Shown piece by piece: positions 25,399 through 33,640 of a DNA stretch of 64,000 nucleotides. Each line of letters opens with the position of its first letter. The first letter of the stretch is position 1. The notes under the pieces are model-generated. The model was not told the DNA's origin and did not search any database. It saw only the letters and a program-made list of their open reading frames with translations. The translations under genes were made by a program, and so were the position numbers. Source of the DNA: Novosphingobium sp. CF614 (lineage in GTDB: Bacteria; Pseudomonadota; Alphaproteobacteria; Sphingomonadales; Sphingomonadaceae); the NCBI RefSeq assembly GCF_900113255.1, contig NZ_FOOR01000018.1, positions 1-64,000 on the forward strand, in the 5' to 3' direction.

Positions 25399-25920
25399 TC
25401 ATTCGCCGTTATCTTGCATCCGTGCAAACAGATGGCGAAGCGCATTGTGCATATGACGCGCGACCATGCTGCGTGTGATGCCGAGCCGCTGGCAGATTTC
25501 ATGGACGGGCATATCTTCCAGCTTGCGAAGGATGAACACTTCCCGGCACCTTGGGCTGAGGTCATCGACGGCACACATCAGGCGGTCAAGCTGCTCACGG
25601 TCGAGAAGCTGCTGTTCCGCCGATGGCGCATCAAGGGGAATGTCCAGCGCCGGTTCCCCCGAATCAAACAGCGCGTCATATCGCCGCTCGGCGCGCAACC
25701 GATCGGTCGCGAGATTCGAGGCGAGCCGGTAAAGGAAGGCCCGCTTATGGACTATGGGCGGATCGTCCTCGATCCGTTGCACACGCAGCCAGAGGGCTTG
25801 TGTCACATCCTCTGCCGCTGGCGCATTGCCGACAATTCTTTGCGCCACCCGCAACAGCGACGGCCGTTCACGCATCAGAAGGCGCGTCAGGGAAAGAGCA
25901 TTGGTCGACATGGCGAACAT
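25399..25920 (-). CDS. FecI-type ECF sigma factor of the second signalling locus
   Basis: This 173-residue ECF sigma factor shows region 2 (LRVAQRIVGNAPAAEDVTQA, AFLYRLASNLATDRLRAERR) and region 4 (LSPRCREVFILRKLEDMPVH, EICQRLGITRSMVARHMHNA). The LRKLEDMPVHEI wording is typical of FecI-like iron-starvation sigma factors. The gene order sigma, FecR, STN receptor, TonB repeats that of the heme locus. A perfect Fur-like box ends 14 bases before the start, so binding there would block transcription or initiation. Confidence 0.9.
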   Translation of the reverse strand: MFAMSTNALSLTRLLMRERPSLLRVAQRIVGNAPAAEDVTQALWLRVQRIEDDPPIVHKRAFLYRLASNLATDRLRAERRYDALFDSGEPALDIPLDAPSAEQQLLDREQLDRLMCAVDDLSPRCREVFILRKLEDMPVHEICQRLGITRSMVARHMHNALRHLFARMQDNGE

Positions 25921-25933
25921 TCCCTAACTCAAG

Positions 25934-25948
25934 TGCGAATGACTCGCA
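25934..25948. promoter_or_regulatory. Fur-box-like operator upstream of the second fecI
   Basis: TGCGAATGACTCGCA is a perfect TGCGA-N5-TCGCA repeat in 7-1-7 form (TGCGAAT-G-ACTCGCA). In the other 285 bases up to the prolyl oligopeptidase start I see only a GGGGGAGAA ribosome site before that gene. Confidence 0.68.
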
Positions 25949-26233
25949 ATTAGGGGGTGCGAAAACACCGGGCGCGCGACGGAAGCCGCTCGGGATCGGG
26001 CGCCTGCGACCCAAGGCTGAAACGGTAATGCGGTTATCCGTGATGCAACAACCCTCGGACAGGCGATCCCCGGCGAGCAGGGTGAGCAAAGTGGTTCGTA
26101 TTTTCGGTTCGATGTTCTAGGGGAAGGGCGTAGTGCCAATCGCCCGATCGATCGCCCCGCCATCCCGGAGCAAGTTCAGGATAGCCGGCCACTTCGCCGG
26201 GCGGTCGGCATAAGGGGCTGGGGGAGAACAAAA

Positions 26234-28417
26234 ATGCTTGGTTTGCGGGCGCTGATAGGCGGAGTGGCGCTGGCGATCTTGTCATGCGCTGCGGCGGGGC
26301 CCATCTGGGCGGAATCCATGCCTGAGATCACTTATCCCGAAACCCGCCGCGACTCGCTCGTCGAAACCCATTTCGGCCAGGAGATCGCCGATCCCTACCG
26401 CTGGCTGGAGGCCGACGTGCGCAACGCGCCCGAGGTGGCCGACTGGGTCGCGCGCGAAAACGCGGTGACCGAGGGGTATCTTGCCCGCCTGCCGCAGCGC
26501 GCGCGCTTCCAGGAGCGTATCCGCGCCTTCATGGACTATGAGCGCTTCGGCCTGCCGGTGAAGGCGGGCGGCCGTTATTTCTACATGCGCAACACCGGGC
26601 TGCAGAACCAGGCCCAACTGTTCGTGCGCGAGGGGCTTGCGGGCGAGCCGCGCCTGCTGATCGATCCGAACGGCTGGGCCAGCGACGGCGCCACCGCGCT
26701 CGACGCCTGGGAGCCTTCGGACCAGGGGAAATACCTGCTCTACAGCGTGCAGGACGGCGGCAGCGACTGGCGCATCCTGCGGGTGCTCGACGTGAAGACC
26801 GGCAAGTCGCTGGCCGACGAGATCCGTTGGGCCAAGTTCACCGGCCTGGCCTGGATCGGCGAGCAGGGTTTTCTCTACTCGCGCTTTCCCGAGCCGGAGC
26901 AGGGCGCCGCCTTCCAGTCGCTCAATTACAACCAGGCGGTCTACTTCCACCGCCTCGGCACGCCGCAGGCCCAGGACGAGCTGGTCTATGCGACGCCCGA
27001 CCATCCCGATTACGGCCACACCGCGCAAGTGACGCAGGACGGGCGGATCGCGCTCATCACCAGCCACGTCGGCACCGATGCGCGGTACGAAGTGCGGGCG
27101 ATCGACCTTGCGCACCGCGAGCGGGACGGCTGGAACGCCAAGCCCATCGTCACCGGCTTCACCGACGACTGGAAGCTCGTCGAAGGCGCGGAGCGCCGCC
27201 TGTGGTTCGTGACCAACCAGGACGCGCCGCGCTATCGCCTGGTCACGATCGACCTAGCCGCGCGCACTCCCACCTTCGTCGAACTGGTGCCCCAGCGCGA
27301 GGATATCCTGGAGCGTGCCGGGATCGTCGGCGACCAGCTCGTGCTCAATTACATGCGCGATGCCGCCAGCCATGCCGAGATCGTCGACCTTCGCGGCAAG
27401 CCCGGGCGCGCCTTGACGCTGAGCGGCATCGGCACGGCATCGGGCTTTCGCGGGCGGCCGGGCGATCCCGAGACCTTCTACGCCTTCACCAGCTTCAACT
27501 GCCCCGCCGCGATTTATCGCATGGACCTGAATTCGGGCGAAACCGTGCCCTTCGCGCAGCCCAGCCTGTGCTACGATCCCAGCGCCTATATCGTCGAGCA
27601 GCGCTTCTACCGATCGAAGGACGGCACGCGGGTGCCGATGTTCATCGTGCGCGCCAAGGCTGTGGCCAAGGCGGGCAGGCCGGTGCCGACCTTGCTCTAC
27701 GGCTATGGCGGTTTCGACGTTTCGCTGACGCCGGGCTTTTCGGCGACGCGCATGGCCTGGCTGGAGGCGGGCGGGGCCTTCGCGCTCGCCAACTTGCGCG
27801 GCGGCGGCGAGTATGGGCGCGAATGGCACGACGCGGGCAGGGGCGCCAACAAGCAGAACGTGTTCGACGATTTCATCGCCGCGGCCGAGTTCCTGATCGA
27901 CCAGGGCGTGGCGAAGAAGGACGGCCTCGCCATCCAGGGCGGCTCCAACGGCGGCCTGCTGGTGGGCGCGGTGGTGAACCAGCGGCCGGACCTGTTCGCC
28001 GCCGCCGTCGCGCAAGTGGGGGTGATGGACATGCTGCGCTTCGATCGGTTCACTGCCGGCCGCTACTGGGTCGACGATTACGGCCACCCGGACCGGGAGG
28101 AGGATTTCAAGGTGCTGCGCGCCTATTCGCCGTACCATAACATCCGCGCCGGCGCGGCCTACCCGGCGATCCTGGTCACCACCGCCGATACCGACGACCG
28201 CGTGGTGCCGGGGCACTCGTTCAAATACGCGGCGGCGTTGCAGGCTGCGGCGCTGGGCGACAAGCCGCACCTCATCCGCATCGAGACCCGCGCCGGCCAC
28301 GGATCGGGCAAGCCGACCGACAAGGCGATCGAGGAAGGCGCGGATATCCTGGCCTTCCTGGCGCGATGGACCGGGCTGAAGCTGCCGGATGATGGGGAGG
28401 ATCGTTCAGGAAAATAG
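26234..28417 (+). CDS. Secreted prolyl oligopeptidase (S9A family)
   Basis: This serine peptidase cleaves short peptides after proline. The 727-residue protein has a signal peptide (GGVALAILSCAAAGPIWAE), the family start ADPYRWLEADVRNAPEVADW, a seven-bladed propeller part, and a C-terminal alpha/beta hydrolase domain. The nucleophile Ser is in GGSNGG near residue 571, the acid in TTADTDDRVVPGHS, and the His in RAGHGSGKPTDK. The length matches bacterial S9A enzymes. It is a single gene and unlike many relatives carries an export signal, so it should act in the periplasm. A cysteine in the signal region (SCAAAG) could instead be a weak lipobox. Confidence 0.92.
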   Translation: MLGLRALIGGVALAILSCAAAGPIWAESMPEITYPETRRDSLVETHFGQEIADPYRWLEADVRNAPEVADWVARENAVTEGYLARLPQRARFQERIRAFMDYERFGLPVKAGGRYFYMRNTGLQNQAQLFVREGLAGEPRLLIDPNGWASDGATALDAWEPSDQGKYLLYSVQDGGSDWRILRVLDVKTGKSLADEIRWAKFTGLAWIGEQGFLYSRFPEPEQGAAFQSLNYNQAVYFHRLGTPQAQDELVYATPDHPDYGHTAQVTQDGRIALITSHVGTDARYEVRAIDLAHRERDGWNAKPIVTGFTDDWKLVEGAERRLWFVTNQDAPRYRLVTIDLAARTPTFVELVPQREDILERAGIVGDQLVLNYMRDAASHAEIVDLRGKPGRALTLSGIGTASGFRGRPGDPETFYAFTSFNCPAAIYRMDLNSGETVPFAQPSLCYDPSAYIVEQRFYRSKDGTRVPMFIVRAKAVAKAGRPVPTLLYGYGGFDVSLTPGFSATRMAWLEAGGAFALANLRGGGEYGREWHDAGRGANKQNVFDDFIAAAEFLIDQGVAKKDGLAIQGGSNGGLLVGAVVNQRPDLFAAAVAQVGVMDMLRFDRFTAGRYWVDDYGHPDREEDFKVLRAYSPYHNIRAGAAYPAILVTTADTDDRVVPGHSFKYAAALQAAALGDKPHLIRIETRAGHGSGKPTDKAIEEGADILAFLARWTGLKLPDDGEDRSGK

Positions 28418-28531
28418 TCAATTATCTGAACGTTGACTGCAAGGTCAGTTCAGCGTCGTCTCACGGGCCCCTTGGTAGACCATCCTCATCGCCGGACAAA
28501 TGGGTCCGGCGCGATACGAGGATGACGAGCC

Positions 28532-29161
28532 ATGCGGACCTTTATCAAGACCCTGGTCGGAACCGTCGCCGCCGGCACCATGGCGGTCACGGCGGCGACT
28601 CCGGCCCTTGCTGACAGCTACCGCCACGACACCTACCGCAACAACAGCCACCGCAGCGGCGGCATCGACGGCGGTGACGTGATCGCCGGGGCGCTGGTGA
28701 TCGGCGGTATCGCCGCCATAGCCGCCGCCAGCAGCAACAACCGCGACGACGATCGCTACGACGTGCGCTATGACCGCGACTATCGCGGCGATCAGCGCGG
28801 CGATTACGGCCGTTATGGCCGCGCCCGCTACGGGATCAGCCCGCGCGACGCGGTCGAGCGGTGCGTCGCCGCCGCTACCCGCACCGCCAATCGCTACAGC
28901 TACGGCGGCAGTGCCAGGGTGACCGATATTCGCGATGTCGATCGGAGCGCCTACGGCTACCGGGTCGAGGGCCGCATCGCGGTCAATTCGATGGGCCGCG
29001 GCTGGCGCCATGGCGACCGTGACCGCGGCAATGGCTGGGGCAACGACTATCGCGGCTGGAACGGCGGGCTGCGCGGCTACGATGCCGGCAGGTTCGAATG
29101 CACCACCGATTATCGCGGCCGCGTCGCCGACCTCGATTTTTCGGGTATCCGCGGATTGTAA
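28532..29161 (+). CDS. Exported Arg/Tyr/Gly-rich hypothetical protein, copy 1
   Basis: This 209-residue protein of unknown function has a signal peptide (TVAAGTMAVTAATPALAD), a segment GGIDGGDVIAGALVIGGIAA that forms a glycine-zipper-like helix, and a region rich in Arg, Asp and Tyr. A C-terminal domain with paired cysteines follows (AVERCVAAATRTANRYS and GRFECTTDYRGRVADLDF). The next gene encodes a shorter paralogue with the same layout, so the pair arose by tandem duplication. The helix suggests association with a membrane or self-assembly; the role is unknown. Confidence 0.82.
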   Translation: MRTFIKTLVGTVAAGTMAVTAATPALADSYRHDTYRNNSHRSGGIDGGDVIAGALVIGGIAAIAAASSNNRDDDRYDVRYDRDYRGDQRGDYGRYGRARYGISPRDAVERCVAAATRTANRYSYGGSARVTDIRDVDRSAYGYRVEGRIAVNSMGRGWRHGDRDRGNGWGNDYRGWNGGLRGYDAGRFECTTDYRGRVADLDFSGIRGL

Positions 29162-29268
29162 ACCGCACATGAGCGGACAGGCGGTTCATGCCGAGGCAAG
29201 CATGAGCCGCCTATTCCGATACCCTGGGCGGCGCGGAAGGTGCGCCGCCGGAATGGGGATTTCACACG

Positions 29269-29823
29269 ATGCCGATCCTGCGTTCGCGTGCCGCCGCCTC
29301 GCTTGCCGTGCTGGCGGCGCTTGCCATGACGGCGACGCCGGCCATGGCGGATGGCCGCGATGGCTGGCGCGGCGGCCGGCACCATCGTCATCATGACAAT
29401 GGCATCGACGGCGGCGACGTGCTGGCCGGCTTGCTGGTGATCGGCGGCATCGCGGCGATCGCCAGCATGGCCAGCAAGTCCTCGGACAATTCGGACCGGG
29501 ACGAGCCGCGCGCCGAACCCTATGGCTACCCCGGCGGTCCCGCGCCCGAGGATCGCGGCTATGGCCGGGCGCCGGCCGAGCCGGCCTATGCCGGAGGCGA
29601 TTATCGGGACGGTTCCCGCACCGGCTTCTATGGCGCGGTCGATGCCTGCACCAGCGAACTCGAGCGCGGCGAACGCCGGATCGGCTCGGTCGACAGCGTG
29701 CGCCGCATGGGTGAGCGCTACAGCGTCGAAGGCCAGCTCGATGATGGGCGCGGCTATGCCTGCAGCATCGACGACGATGGCCGCATCCGCTCGGTCGCGG
29801 TCGACGGGCACGGGTTGATCTGA
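29269..29823 (+). CDS. Exported hypothetical protein, copy 2 of the tandem pair
   Basis: This 184-residue protein repeats the plan of its neighbour: a signal peptide (LAVLAALAMTATPAMAD), an NGIDGGDVLAGLLVIGGIAA glycine-rich helix, a low-complexity Pro/Gly/Tyr linker, and a C-terminal domain with two cysteines (AVDACTSELERGERRIGSVD and GYACSIDDDGRIRSVAVD). It lies 107 bases downstream on the same strand. The two Cys may form a disulfide in the envelope. The function is unknown. Confidence 0.82.
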   Translation: MPILRSRAAASLAVLAALAMTATPAMADGRDGWRGGRHHRHHDNGIDGGDVLAGLLVIGGIAAIASMASKSSDNSDRDEPRAEPYGYPGGPAPEDRGYGRAPAEPAYAGGDYRDGSRTGFYGAVDACTSELERGERRIGSVDSVRRMGERYSVEGQLDDGRGYACSIDDDGRIRSVAVDGHGLI

Positions 29824-29833
29824 TCCCGAATTC

Positions 29834-29993
29834 CCTTGACTGGAGCTGCAACTTTCCTCGTTTCGTCCCTTGCGAGCCGCCGAAGGCGGTGCGGCAATCC
29901 AGAGTAGTTTGCGTCGCCTGGATTGCTTCGGTGGCCTTGCCACCTCGCAACGACGAAGCGAATGGATGACTCTCACTCCAAGCAACTTGGCAT
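29834..29993. repeat. MITE-like intergenic repeat, copy A
   Basis: A core palindrome joins GCGAGCCGCCGAAGGCGGTG and GCAATCCAG to its mirror CTGGATTGCTTCGG and CCTCGCAACGACGAAG. The right end has the terminal motif TCTCACTCC with ACTTGGCAT (29985-29993). The left end is degenerate. It occupies most of the 282-base gap behind the tandem exported proteins. Confidence 0.65.
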
Positions 29994-30105
29994 GGTCCCG
30001 CAAAGGGCCGTAGTCCGAGGCGCTGATGCAGGGCCGATGGCTCTATGGTTTGTTCACGCTGGCGGGGGTACACGCGTTGTCTGGCACGAGGCGTCAGAAG
30101 GTTCG

Positions 30106-30726
30106 CTATTGTGGTGCGGCGGCGAATTTCGCCTCGGGGATATGCAGTCGCACCTTGGTCGTAGATACGTAACCGATCGGATTGCCTTGATTGTCCGTCC
30201 GGGGATACTGCTTCAGCAAGCTGCGACTGGCGCAGACTACATCGACGAGCAAGTTGTCGTTCTCACCTATATCGGGGCCGCAATCGACAATCGCGCCCGT
30301 CTGGTCGACGGCTGTCACCAACCGCACTTCGGCGCTGTCTGCCCCATGAGGAAGGTGGTTAACTTGCAGTTCAAAATCGGGGGCCAGCTTTAATCCCGCG
30401 AAGGGGTTCGTTTGATCCACCGACATCGAGATCCACGAACGCACGACACCAGGCACTTTCTTCCCATCGCGAAGCGTTGCCGGTTTACAGCGTTGCTTCA
30501 TCAGTATGGGACAAATCTCCTTCGCAAGCTTGTCGTCGCCAAACGTCTGTCCAACCTCGCAGCGGATCGGCTTTCCCGCTTCATCAATCAACAGGTCGAA
30601 AGTTGCAGCGGCCGATTTACCCTGCCTTGCGGCCCAGGTTGGGTAACTTTGCAGCACACTCCGGGTAAAAGGCATACCCGTCGATGGCACGGCAAGAGTG
30701 GTCGCTGCGATCCAAATAACTGGCAT
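30106..30726 (-). CDS. Exported protein with two TonB-C-like modules
   Basis: The ATG at 30726 (GGGGG seven bases upstream) opens a short signal-like start (MPVIWIAATTLAVP) and a product of about 206 residues. The first half (ATFDLLIDEAGKPIRCEV, LMKQRCKPATLRDGKKVPGV) and the second half (AEVRLVTAVDQTGAIVDCGP to TTKVRLHIPEA) both look like the TonB C-terminal fold, with two cysteines in the first and further ones in the second. There is no membrane helix or proline spacer, so it is not a functional TonB. It may bind an envelope partner. It stands alone, convergent with the tandem pair. Confidence 0.65.
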   Translation of the reverse strand: MPVIWIAATTLAVPSTGMPFTRSVLQSYPTWAARQGKSAAATFDLLIDEAGKPIRCEVGQTFGDDKLAKEICPILMKQRCKPATLRDGKKVPGVVRSWISMSVDQTNPFAGLKLAPDFELQVNHLPHGADSAEVRLVTAVDQTGAIVDCGPDIGENDNLLVDVVCASRSLLKQYPRTDNQGNPIGYVSTTKVRLHIPEAKFAAAPQ

Positions 30727-30810
30727 CTCATTTCCCCCCGCCAATTAGATAGATGAATGGGATAGCCTCAAGAATGAGCATTTTGCTAGATCAAAGCGGC
30801 CGTCTTGCCC

Positions 30811-32226
30811 TCAAATATGGATCGGCTTGCCCGTCACTGCCATCGCCGCTTCCTTGATCGCCTCGGAATGCGTCGGGTGGGCGTGGCAGGTGTAGGCGAT
30901 GTCCTCGCTGGTGGCGCCGAATTCCATGGCCTGCGCGGCCTGGGCGATCATCGTGCCGGCGACCGCGGCGATGCACCACACCCCCAGCACGCGGTCGGTC
31001 TGGGCGTCGGCGATCACTTTCACGAAGCCGTCGGGTTCGTGGTTGGTCTTGGCGCGCGAGTTGGCGAGCATCGGGAACTTGCCGACCTTGACCGGGCCGC
31101 GCTGCCTGGCGGCTTCCTCGGTCAGGCCGACTCCGGCGATCTCGGGCATGGTGTAGACCACGCCGGGGATCACCTCGTGATTGACGATGCCGGTGAGGCC
31201 GGCGATGTTCTCGGCCACGGCAATGCCTTCGTCCTCGGCCTTGTGCGCCAGCATCGGGCCGGGAATGACATCCCCGACCGCCCAGACGCCGTCGACCTTG
31301 GTGGCGAAGTCATGATCGGTTTCGATCTGGCCGCGCGCGTTGAGTTCCAGCCCGATCTTGTCGAGCCCCAGCCCTTCGGTGTTGGGGCGCCGGCCGATCG
31401 AGACCAGCACGACATCGGCTTCCAGTTTCTCGGTAGCGCAACCCGCCGCCGGTTCGACCGTGACGGTGGCCTTCCTGCCCTTGACCGTGACGCCGGTGAC
31501 CTTGGTCGAGAGCTTGAGCGTCATGCCCTGCTTCTTGAAGATCCTGCCCGCTTCCTTGCGCACTTCGCCGTCCATCCCGGGCAGCAGCTGGTCTAGGAAT
31601 TCGACGACGGTCACTTCCGCGCCCAGCCGCCGCCAGACCGAGCCCAGTTCCAGCCCGATCACGCCGCCGCCGATGACGACCATCTTTTTGGGGACGGCGG
31701 TGAGTTCCAGCGCGCCGGTGCTGTCCACCACCACGCCCCCGTTCTTGTTGCCGGGGTCGTTGTCGATCTCGACGCCGGGCAGGGGGGTGACCGAGGACCC
31801 GGTGGCGATGACGATGTTCCTGGCGGTGACGGACTTGCCCGCGACATCCACGGTGTGCGCATCCTTGAAGGTGGCGTAGCCTTTCAGCCAGTCAACCTTG
31901 TTCTTCTTGAACAGGAACTCGATGCCGCCGGTCAGGCCCTTGACCGCATCGATGCGCTGGCCCTGCATGGTGGGAAGGTCGAGCTCGGGAGTGACCTTGA
32001 CGCCCATCGCCGCCATCCTGCCGCTGGCCGCCGCCTCGAAGTATTCCGAGGCGTGGAGCAGGGCCTTGCTCGGGATGCAGCCGACATTGAGGCAGGTGCC
32101 GCCCAGCGTCTCGCGCCCTTCGGCGCAGGCGGTCTTCAGCCCCAGCTGCGCCGCGCGGATCGCCGCGACATAACCGCCGGGGCCGGCACCGATGACAAGG
32201 ACGTCGTAGTCGTAGTTCTCAGCCAT
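30811..32226 (-). CDS. lpd: Dihydrolipoyl dehydrogenase (E3)
   Basis: E3 reoxidises the lipoyl groups of 2-oxoacid dehydrogenases with NAD+. The 471-residue protein has the FAD motif VIGAGPGGYVAA, the redox disulfide Cys45/Cys50 in GGTCLNVGCIPSK, the NAD motif VIGGGVIGLELGSVW, and the C-terminal catalytic His in HAHPTHSEAIKEA. It is the last gene of the odhA/odhB set on the same strand, separated by a 164-base gap with hairpins, so it may also be made from its own promoter to serve other complexes. Confidence 0.96.
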   Translation of the reverse strand: MAENYDYDVLVIGAGPGGYVAAIRAAQLGLKTACAEGRETLGGTCLNVGCIPSKALLHASEYFEAAASGRMAAMGVKVTPELDLPTMQGQRIDAVKGLTGGIEFLFKKNKVDWLKGYATFKDAHTVDVAGKSVTARNIVIATGSSVTPLPGVEIDNDPGNKNGGVVVDSTGALELTAVPKKMVVIGGGVIGLELGSVWRRLGAEVTVVEFLDQLLPGMDGEVRKEAGRIFKKQGMTLKLSTKVTGVTVKGRKATVTVEPAAGCATEKLEADVVLVSIGRRPNTEGLGLDKIGLELNARGQIETDHDFATKVDGVWAVGDVIPGPMLAHKAEDEGIAVAENIAGLTGIVNHEVIPGVVYTMPEIAGVGLTEEAARQRGPVKVGKFPMLANSRAKTNHEPDGFVKVIADAQTDRVLGVWCIAAVAGTMIAQAAQAMEFGATSEDIAYTCHAHPTHSEAIKEAAMAVTGKPIHI

Positions 32227-32248
32227 GGAGGCCTCCGTGGCGCGCGGG

Positions 32249-32367
32249 CTTCGACAAGCTCAGCCTGGGCGGGTTTGGGTCAATCATAAGGGGGTTGGTT
32301 TTTCCTCCCCTCCCCTGAAGGGGAGGGGCTCGATGCTCCACCTCCGCTCATCCCGAGCTTGTCGAAG
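32249..32367. repeat. Inverted CTTCGACAAGCTC repeats flanking a perfect hairpin
   Basis: CTTCGACAAGCTCAG (32249-32263) has an inverted copy CGAGCTTGTCGAAG (32354-32367). Between them CCCCTCCCC (32307-32315) pairs perfectly with GGGGAGGGG (32320-32328) over a 4-base loop. The hairpin lies in the gap between odhB and lpd, where it may reduce read-through or protect the odhB message. Confidence 0.6.
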
Positions 32368-32390
32368 GATGTCGCGCAACGTTTCCGTCC

Positions 32391-33632
32391 TCAAAGATCG
32401 ATCAGCAGCCGCGTCGGATCCTCGATCGCTTCCTTGATGGTCTTGAGCGCGGTAACCGCCTCGCGGCCGTCGATCAGGCGGTGGTCGTAGCTGAGTGCGA
32501 TGTACATCATCGGGCGGATGACGATCTGGCCGTCGCGCACCACCGGGCGATCCTCGATGCGGTGGAGGCCCAGCACGGCGGACTGCGGGGGGTTGATGAT
32601 CGGGGTGCTCATCAGGCCGCCGAACACGCCGCCGTTGGAGATGGTGAAAGTGCCGCCCTTCATGTCTTCCATGGTCAGCGTGCCGTCCTTGGCGCGCTTG
32701 CCGAAGTCGGCGATGGCGCTTTCGATGCCGGCGAAGGAAAGCTTGTCGCAGTCACGCACCACCGGCACGACCAGGCCGTTGGGTGCGGAGACCGCGATCG
32801 AGATGTCGATATAGTCGTGGTAGACGATCTCGTCGCCGTCGATCTGCGCGTTGACTGCCGGAATGTCCTTGAGTGCGAGGACCGAGGCCTTGGCGAAGAA
32901 GCTCATGAAGCCCAGCTTGATGCCGTGCTTCTTCTGGAACAGGTCCTTGTACTTGTCGCGCGCGGCGATGACGGCGGACATGTCGACGTCGTTGAAGGTG
33001 GTGAGGAGGGCGGCGGTTTCCTGCGCGCTCTTGAGCCGCTTGGCGATGGTCTGGCGCAGGCGCGTCATCTTGACGCGTTCCTCGCGCCGCGCCGGCGCCG
33101 CATCGGCCGGAGCCGAGGCACTGGGCGCGGGGCTGGCGGGCTTGGCCCTGGCGGCGGCGACGACGTCATCCTTGGTGATGCGGCCGTCCTTGCCGGTGCC
33201 CTTGATGGTCGAGGGATCGATCCCGTATTCGAGCACCGCGCGGCGCACCGCGGGCGAGAGCACCGCGGCATCCGAAGAAGCTTCCTCGGCGCTGCGAGCC
33301 GGAGCGGGCGCGGCGGGCTGCGCCGGCGCATTGGCCTTCGGTGCCTCGGGCGCGGCGACTTTCGCGATGGGAGCCGGGGCCGGAACCGTGCCGGTGCCTG
33401 CCTCTATCGTGGCGATCAGCGCGCCGACGACAACGGTGTCGCCTTGCTGCGCGAATTGCTGGCCCATCACGCCGGCATGCGGCGCCATGACGTCGATCGC
33501 GACTTTGTCGGTCTCCAAGCTGGCGATCGGCTCGTCGGCGGCGACGGCCTCGCCGGGCTGCTTCAGCCACTGGCCGATGGTGGCCTCGGACACGGACTCG
33601 CCGAGCGTGGGAACCTTGATTTCGGTGGACAT
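32391..33632 (-). CDS. odhB: 2-oxoglutarate dehydrogenase E2, dihydrolipoyl succinyltransferase
   Basis: E2 forms the core of the 2-oxoglutarate dehydrogenase complex and transfers succinyl groups to CoA. In 413 residues it has one lipoyl domain with the modified Lys43 in [14 protein letters not shown], an Ala/Pro-rich linker, a peripheral-subunit-binding domain ([20 protein letters not shown]) and the catalytic domain ending with [19 protein letters not shown]. The succinyl-type context is given by odhA directly upstream (8-base gap). Confidence 0.96.
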   Translation of the reverse strand: MSTEIKVPTLGESVSEATIGQWLKQPGEAVAADEPIASLETDKVAIDVMAPHAGVMGQQFAQQGDTVVVGALIATIEAGTGTVPAPAPIAKVAAPEAPKANAPAQPAAPAPARSAEEASSDAAVLSPAVRRAVLEYGIDPSTIKGTGKDGRITKDDVVAAARAKPASPAPSASAPADAAPARREERVKMTRLRQTIAKRLKSAQETAALLTTFNDVDMSAVIAARDKYKDLFQKKHGIKLGFMSFFAKASVLALKDIPAVNAQIDGDEIVYHDYIDISIAVSAPNGLVVPVVRDCDKLSFAGIESAIADFGKRAKDGTLTMEDMKGGTFTISNGGVFGGLMSTPIINPPQSAVLGLHRIEDRPVVRDGQIVIRPMMYIALSYDHRLIDGREAVTALKTIKEAIEDPTRLLIDL

Positions 33633-33640
33633 GATTTATC

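Noticed and set aside
30106..30726. A third TonB energy transducer
   Set aside because: The modules resemble the TonB C-terminal domain, but there is no membrane helix or proline-rich spacer, so the TonB role is not supported.
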